Shown here piece after piece: positions 1-4,227 of a DNA stretch of 6,561 bases. The notes beneath the pieces are model-generated. The model was not told the DNA's origin and made no database searches. It saw only the letters and a list, made by a program, of their open reading frames with translations. The stretch comes from JAGXOF01 sp046545575 (GTDB lineage: Bacteria > Chloroflexota > Dehalococcoidia > SZUA-161 > SpSt-899): NCBI GenBank assembly GCA_046545575.1, contig JBKGZM010000091.1, positions 1-6,561 on the forward strand, in the 5' to 3' direction. The stretch's first letter is position 1, and each line of letters begins with the position of its first letter. The translations under genes were made by a program, and so were the position numbers.

Positions 1-121
1 CCAGCAAAAGCGGTTCCCATTTCTTGGCAATGCCCAAATACGTGAGGACTATGCCGATGAGGACCATAACTGCAGTTCCCCAGTAAAGCTCGCTAAACCC
101 CGAGAAAAATAAGCTCTCCAA
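1..121 (-). CDS. oadB: Na+-translocating decarboxylase beta subunit, N-terminus (partial, cut by window edge)
   Basis: Only the first 40 codons lie in the window. They begin MESLFFSGFSELYWG and run through a hydrophobic first membrane segment (about residues 15-31) to the sequence GIAKKWEPLLL. This matches the N-terminus of OadB/MmdB/GcdB proteins, which start MESL... and carry a conserved (A)KK-(F/W/Y)-EPLLL after the first helix. In that family the beta subunit is the multi-spanning membrane protein that couples decarboxylation of carboxybiotin to Na+ export. The start is TTG, chosen because a near-perfect Shine-Dalgarno sits 7 nt upstream and no in-frame ATG fits better. It follows the gamma-subunit gene by 32 bp, as expected for pump subunits. 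Whether the enzyme acts on oxaloacetate, methylmalonyl-CoA or glutaconyl-CoA cannot be told from this fragment, so the symbol names only the family. Confidence 0.88.
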   Translation of the reverse strand, partial: MESLFFSGFSELYWGTAVMVLIGIVLTYLGIAKKWEPLLL

Positions 122-126
122 TTGAG

Positions 127-135
127 CACCTCCTT
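127..135 (-). promoter_or_regulatory. Strong ribosome binding site fixing the TTG start of the beta-subunit gene
   Basis: The minus strand reads AAGGAGGTG here, a near-perfect complement of the 16S rRNA tail. It sits 7 nt (counted from AGGAGG) before the TTG at 121-119. It is the main reason for accepting a TTG start for the partial oadB-like gene. Confidence 0.8.
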
Positions 136-153
136 ACCTGAATATTCTCGTAT

Positions 154-300
154 CTATTTGGATTGATCTTCAGATTGATCGCCCTTTTCGATCCTCTGAA
201 TCGCTGCACCTGCACCCCACATGACAAGCGCCAGTATAATCAGGATCAGGAACACCATACCAAACCCGATTCCAGCTATTTCGCCGGCCTCTGCTAGCAT
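154..300 (-). CDS. oadG: Small OadG-family gamma subunit of a Na+-translocating decarboxylase (48 aa)
   Basis: This 48-residue reading frame runs from ATG at 300-298 to TAG at 156-154. It has a single membrane segment, GFGMVFLILIILALVMWGAG (about residues 12-31), followed by a charged, hydrophilic tail that ends EDQSK. The pattern G-x-GMVF-L-x-L-x-x-LALV is typical of the OAD_gamma family (PF04277), which anchors and assembles the alpha-beta decarboxylase complex in the membrane. A GGAGG motif lies 9 nt upstream of the ATG. The gene is 31 bp downstream of prmC and 32 bp upstream of the beta subunit, so all are probably co-transcribed. It is short for the family, whose members are commonly about 80 residues, and it lacks the long periplasmic or linker tail. 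The assignment rests on the membrane-segment pattern and on the adjacent beta subunit; taken alone it could be any small single-pass protein. Confidence 0.8.
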   Translation of the reverse strand: MLAEAGEIAGIGFGMVFLILIILALVMWGAGAAIQRIEKGDQSEDQSK

Positions 301-331
301 TTCCTTTCACCTCCATGAATTTTTGTTGAGA

Positions 332-1234
332 TCATGAGATCCCGACCACGGCAGAATCTATTTCAATCACCCTCTTATGTCCGCCTAAATCAGTAAGTGC
401 TTCTATCTTCGCCTCAGGGAAAAAGCCCCTTGCAAAATCGATCACTGCCTTTTCCCTATAAGGACTGATTTCCAAAATGATTACCCCTCCCGGATTCAGT
501 TTCTCTTTTGCCTGAGCGATCAGTTCCCTTGTATGATAGAGTCCGTCCTGACCACCATAAAGACTAAGCTCTGGCTCGAACAAGCGAATATCATCGCTGA
601 GAAAAGCGAACTCCGAATCGCTTACATAGGGCAAGTTCGCCACTATGAGATCGACGGGATGATCGAGGGGCTCCAGCAGGTTACCTTCCTCAAGGTGTAC
701 CCTGTGCGATATCCAGTGACGTTTACAGTTAATCGCAGCGACCTCCAGGGCAGAAGTGGAAATGTCAGTGGCATAGACGGTGAGGAACGGCATGTTTACT
801 GCCATCGCCACAGCGATAGCGCCGCAACCGGTGCCGATATCAGCAGCCGAGCGCATAGAAAGCCGTTCATCCCTCGCAAGTTCCAGTGCTCTTTCAACAA
901 GGAGTTCGGTTTCCGGGCGAGGTATAAGCGTATCGGGGGTGACCAGAAAGTCGAGTCCAAAGAATTCCTTATGCCCCGTGATGTATGCCACAGGCTCCCG
1001 CTGAATGCGACGATGAATCAGATGGGCTAGATCACAGCGCTGTTCTGGGGAAATTGCTTCGTCCAGTTTGAGATAGAATTTCTCCCGCGTGAGGCCGAGC
1101 AGGTGTCGCAACAACACCTCAGCTTCCAGACGGGGCTCTTCAATACCGGCTGATCGAAGGGCTTCCGCAGTTCTTTGAAACTCCTCCTCTACGCTTGTCT
1201 CACACTCCGATGACTGATAAGCTCCCGTTTCCAT
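332..1234 (-). CDS. prmC: Peptide chain release factor N5-glutamine methyltransferase PrmC (HemK family)
   Basis: PrmC uses S-adenosylmethionine to methylate the glutamine of the GGQ motif in release factors, raising termination efficiency in the cytoplasm. The 300-residue length is normal. An N-terminal helical substrate-binding domain (about residues 15-80, with AGIEEPRLEAEVLLRHLLGL) is followed by the family signature TPDTLIPRPETE (99-110). The SAM-binding loop is DIGTGCG (132-138), and the active-site motif is ANLPYVSD (199-206). This motif is usually NPPY, so the second position is Leu rather than Pro. EPELSLYGGQDGL (220-232) and the C-terminal GGHKRVIE are also typical. The ATG overlaps the prfA stop by one base (TAATG), which implies translational coupling to its substrate gene. 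The stop is TGA, a codon read by RF2 and not RF1. No strong Shine-Dalgarno is visible; a GGAG lies well upstream, within prfA. The first ten or so residues are poorly conserved. Confidence 0.96.
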   Translation of the reverse strand: METGAYQSSECETSVEEEFQRTAEALRSAGIEEPRLEAEVLLRHLLGLTREKFYLKLDEAISPEQRCDLAHLIHRRIQREPVAYITGHKEFFGLDFLVTPDTLIPRPETELLVERALELARDERLSMRSAADIGTGCGAIAVAMAVNMPFLTVYATDISTSALEVAAINCKRHWISHRVHLEEGNLLEPLDHPVDLIVANLPYVSDSEFAFLSDDIRLFEPELSLYGGQDGLYHTRELIAQAKEKLNPGGVIILEISPYREKAVIDFARGFFPEAKIEALTDLGGHKRVIEIDSAVVGIS

Positions 1235-2292
1235 TATCCCAAAGGCTGCTCCGCAGCCACGGCATCGACCAGTGCGTCCAGGCCCCCCTCCAGTATCTCA
1301 TTGAGATTGTGCAGGGTTACCCCGGATCGGTGGTCGGTCACCCGCGATTGCGGAAAGTTATACGTTCGTATCTTCTCCGAGCGATCCCCGGTGCCAACCT
1401 GGGATCGACGGTCTTTGCTCACTTCCTGACGCTGCCTCAGCCGCTCCCTGTCATACAGGCGAGCACGGAGAACAGACAGTGCCTTCACCTTGTTCTTGTA
1501 CTGCGACCGCTCGTCCTGGCAGCTCACTACCATACCCGTGGGTATATGAGTGATGCGAACAGCACTGTCGGTCATGTTCACGTACTGTCCGCCCGCTCCA
1601 CTCGCTCTGAAGGTGTCGATGCGCAGGTCCTCATTGTCGATATTCACATCCACATCATCGGCCTTGGGCAACACAGCCACAGTGGCAGTTGAGGTATGAA
1701 TCCTGCCACCCGATTCGGTCGTCGGTACCCGCTGGATTCTATGCACACCTCGCTCGTACTTGAGCCTGCTGTATGCTCCTTTGCCTTTTACCTCGAAAAT
1801 AATCTCCTTGAATCCGCCGATCCCCGTTTCATGCGTGTTCGCGATCTCCACCTGCCATCCCTTGTCCTGTGCATACCGGTTATACATGCGGAAAAGGTCC
1901 CTGGCAAAAAGTGCTGCCTCCTCACCCCCAGCCCCCGCGCGGATCTCGACAAATACGTCCTTCTCATCGGCAGGATCCTTCAGTGTCAGTGCTAGCTTCA
2001 GATCAGATAACAGGCTTTCCCTACGCTCCTCAAGACTCTCGACCTCTTCCCTGACCATTTCCAGCATATCGCTATCAAGTCCGTCATCCTGCATGGATTT
2101 CGCTTCCTCGAGGTCACGCTCCACTGCCTTATATTCCTGATATTTATGAACGGCGTCTTTTATAGACGCCTGTTCCTGGGCGAGATTCTGCAATTGCCAC
2201 GGATCGGACACAATATCATCCCGCCCCATAAGGGAATTGATCTCATCATATCTTTTTTCAAGCGATTCCAGCCGAGCCAATATGTTTTCCAT
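1234..2292 (-). CDS. prfA: Peptide chain release factor 1 (RF1)
   Basis: RF1 recognises UAA and UAG in the ribosomal A site and triggers peptide release. The protein is 352 residues (E. coli RF1 is 360). An N-terminal helical, coiled-coil-like domain (1 to about 105) is followed by the PCRF region with EIRAGAGGEEAALFA (116-130). The codon-reading tripeptide is PTT at 190-192 within RIQRVPTTESGGRIHTS; E. coli has PAT, and the P-x-T form marks RF1 rather than RF2 (SPF). The catalytic SGAGGQ lies at 231-236, with Q236 the residue PrmC would methylate. The C-terminal RTYNFPQSRVTDHR (309-322) is conserved. Two odd residues follow the GGQ: YVNM where HVN(T/K) is usual. There is no in-frame second gene or frameshift, so it is not an RF2-type gene. 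The promoter is immediately upstream and the predicted leader is short, with no obvious Shine-Dalgarno. prmC follows with a one-base overlap. Confidence 0.97.
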   Translation of the reverse strand: MENILARLESLEKRYDEINSLMGRDDIVSDPWQLQNLAQEQASIKDAVHKYQEYKAVERDLEEAKSMQDDGLDSDMLEMVREEVESLEERRESLLSDLKLALTLKDPADEKDVFVEIRAGAGGEEAALFARDLFRMYNRYAQDKGWQVEIANTHETGIGGFKEIIFEVKGKGAYSRLKYERGVHRIQRVPTTESGGRIHTSTATVAVLPKADDVDVNIDNEDLRIDTFRASGAGGQYVNMTDSAVRITHIPTGMVVSCQDERSQYKNKVKALSVLRARLYDRERLRQRQEVSKDRRSQVGTGDRSEKIRTYNFPQSRVTDHRSGVTLHNLNEILEGGLDALVDAVAAEQPLG

Positions 2293-2309
2293 TTTATTCT
2301 CGCGGGCTT

Positions 2310-2339
2310 ATTATAACTCTCAAAGCTGCATCTTTTCAA
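2310..2339 (-). promoter_or_regulatory. Predicted sigma70-type promoter for prfA-prmC and downstream genes
   Basis: On the minus strand TTGAAA (2339-2334, five of six matches to TTGACA) is followed after 18 nt by a perfect TATAAT (2315-2310). Transcription would start near 2303, giving a leader of only about 11 nt before the prfA ATG at 2292. This predicted leader contains only a weak purine stretch (GCGAGAA) as a possible ribosome binding site. It is the best promoter in the window and the likely source of the four-gene leftward transcript. Confidence 0.65.
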
Positions 2340-2357
2340 TTTCCTGTCAGTTAAGAT

Positions 2358-2387
2358 TTGCACTCCACTTGAATCAAAAGCTATAAT
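2358..2387 (+). promoter_or_regulatory. Predicted promoter for the radical SAM gene
   Basis: A perfect TATAAT lies at 2382-2387. The best -35 candidate is TTGCAC (2358-2363), 18 nt upstream and only a half match to TTGACA. Initiation near 2394 would leave a leader of about 13 nt before the ATG at 2407. The promoter lies back-to-back with that of prfA, with 18 bp between the two -35 boxes, so the two could share a regulator or influence each other. Confidence 0.5.
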
Positions 2388-2406
2388 ATTCAGGTTTGGA
2401 AAAGCA

Positions 2407-4227
2407 ATGATGGAAGATCTGGACCAAATCCTGCCCAAAGTCACCAGGCCCGCACGCTACACGGGCAACGAGTGGAACAGCGTCAGGAAGGATTGGGGCA
2501 CAACCGATATACGCGTTGCGCTGGCGTATCCTGACATTTACGAGATCGGCATGTCCAACCTCGGTCTGGCAATTCTCTACGATATTCTAAACAGCCAGCC
2601 CGATGTGCTCGCCGAAAGGGTTTACGCCCCGTGGACCGACATGGATAAGCAGATGCGACAGGTTGGGCTCCCTCTATTCAGCCTGGAATCAAAAAGGCCC
2701 CTGAAGGATTTCGATATTATTGGCTTTTCCCTGGACTACGAACTCACCTACACCAATGTGCTAAATATGCTGGACCTGGCCCACATACCTGTCCTGGCCA
2801 CTGAAAGGGATGATTCCCGCCCGCTCATCATTGCCGGAGGCAGCTGCGCCCTCAATCCGGAGCCAATGGCTGATTTCGCGGACCTGTTTGTGCTCGGCGA
2901 AGGAGAAGAGGTCATCCTTGAACTTATTGAGGGCCTCCGCCGGTGGAAAAAGGAAGGCTCAGGGAGTAAGAGTGACCTGCTCCGGGAGATGGGGCAAATT
3001 CCCGGCATCTACGTTCCTGCTTTCTACTCGGCAACCTATAAGCAGGATGGTCACTTTGCCTCAATCGTACCTGAAACGCCCGGGGCAAGTACCACAATAC
3101 AGCGACGAATCCTTCCGAAGCTACCACCATCCACAACCCGGCTGGTAGTCCCCTTCATCGAGGTCATCCACGACCGGGGAGCGGTGGAAATCCAGCGAGG
3201 CTGCACAAGGGGCTGCCGCTTTTGCCAGGCAGGAATCATATATCGTCCCGTCAGGGAAAGGCCGCCGGAGGAAGCGGTCAGTGCAGTCGATGAAATCCTG
3301 GCAAATTGCGGCTATGAAGAAGTCTCGCTCCTCTCTCTGAGCACTGCCGATTACTCCCATATAGGAGAACTGGTCGATTCTTTATCCAACCGGTACAGGG
3401 GAATGCCGTTGAACATTTCGCTGCCCAGTCTCCGGCCAGGCAAATTCTCAGTGGAACTCGTCAACGCCATCCAGGATCAGCGCAAGAGGAACCTGACATT
3501 TGCGCCGGAGGCAGGGACCGAGCGTCTCAGAAACGTAATAAACAAGGACATCGACGAGGATGAATTTTTCCAGGCCATTGAGCTGGCGCTGAATAAGGGC
3601 TGGCGCAACTTCAAGCTGTACTTCATGATCGGATTGCCAACGGAGACTGAGGAGGATGTCCAGGGAATAGTCGATCTGGTGCACAGGGCAAGCCAGATCA
3701 GGGGAAGCAACGGAAACAAACCGAACATCCGGGTGAACGTCTCCACGTTCATTCCCAAAGCCCACACGACCTTTCAATGGGCACCTCAGGAATCAGAGGA
3801 AACGCTGGATTCCAAGCACCGGATCCTCAAGCGGGGACTCAAAAAGGGGAAGATCGGCTTATCCTGGCATGACCCCGAGACAAGCTTACTGGAAGGTGTG
3901 ATGTCACGTGGGGACCGCCGTTTGGGTAAGGCAATTTACCGTGCATGGCAACTGGGCTGTGTCTTCGATGCATGGAGCGAGGTTTTTGATTATCAGACAT
4001 GGATGAAGGCCTTTGAAGAATGTGGCATAAATCCAGCACAATATGTCAGAGAGCGTGCCCGCGACGAAGCACTTCCCTGGGAACACATTGACTCGGGAGT
4101 AAAAACTGACTTTCTCAAGAACGAATATGAGAAAGCCATGCAAGGTGAAGTAACCCCCGATTGCCGGTACGGGCCCTGCAACAGTTGTGGTCTGGAGCGA
4201 CTGGAAGTAGAGTGCTGGGGGAAATAG
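2407..4227 (+). CDS. B12-binding-type radical SAM protein of unknown function (TIGR03960 family)
   Basis: This is a complete 606-residue protein. The N-terminal part (about 1-190) has the cobalamin-binding-like fold typical of the family, with YPDIYEIGMSNLG (41-53), IIGFSLDYELTYTN (104-117) and GGSCALNPEPMADFADLFVLGEGEE. Where classical base-off B12 proteins have D-x-H-x-x-G, this one reads DIYEIG, with Tyr in the His position; as I recall, Tyr is normal in this family. A radical SAM domain follows, with the [4Fe-4S] cysteines C266, C270 and C273 in RGCTRGCRFCQAG, and LTFAPEAGTERLRNVINK (363-380) and FKLYFMIGLPTETEED (402-417) as the later barrel strands. The C-terminus holds a second cysteine group, C586, C591 and C594 (DCRYGPCNSCG). 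Two ATGs stand in tandem (2407, 2410) behind a weak GGA, so the start may be one codon later. The substrate is unknown. The family's usual partner, a DUF2344 protein, is neither fused nor adjacent here. The gene ends exactly where purL ends on the other strand. Confidence 0.9.
   Translation: MMEDLDQILPKVTRPARYTGNEWNSVRKDWGTTDIRVALAYPDIYEIGMSNLGLAILYDILNSQPDVLAERVYAPWTDMDKQMRQVGLPLFSLESKRPLKDFDIIGFSLDYELTYTNVLNMLDLAHIPVLATERDDSRPLIIAGGSCALNPEPMADFADLFVLGEGEEVILELIEGLRRWKKEGSGSKSDLLREMGQIPGIYVPAFYSATYKQDGHFASIVPETPGASTTIQRRILPKLPPSTTRLVVPFIEVIHDRGAVEIQRGCTRGCRFCQAGIIYRPVRERPPEEAVSAVDEILANCGYEEVSLLSLSTADYSHIGELVDSLSNRYRGMPLNISLPSLRPGKFSVELVNAIQDQRKRNLTFAPEAGTERLRNVINKDIDEDEFFQAIELALNKGWRNFKLYFMIGLPTETEEDVQGIVDLVHRASQIRGSNGNKPNIRVNVSTFIPKAHTTFQWAPQESEETLDSKHRILKRGLKKGKIGLSWHDPETSLLEGVMSRGDRRLGKAIYRAWQLGCVFDAWSEVFDYQTWMKAFEECGINPAQYVRERARDEALPWEHIDSGVKTDFLKNEYEKAMQGEVTPDCRYGPCNSCGLERLEVECWGK

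Noticed and set aside
533..1030. Rightward 165-codon open frame opposite prmC
   Set aside because: It lies wholly antisense to a clearly conserved prmC, has no recognisable motif or ribosome binding site, and looks like a shadow of the real gene.
1195..1692. Rightward 165-codon open frame across the prfA/prmC junction
   Set aside because: It is antisense to both conserved genes, with no domain-like sequence; the composition reflects the opposite strand.
2160..2444. Leftward 94-codon open frame across the divergent spacer
   Set aside because: It overlaps the prfA start, both promoters and the start of the radical SAM gene, and shows no family signature.
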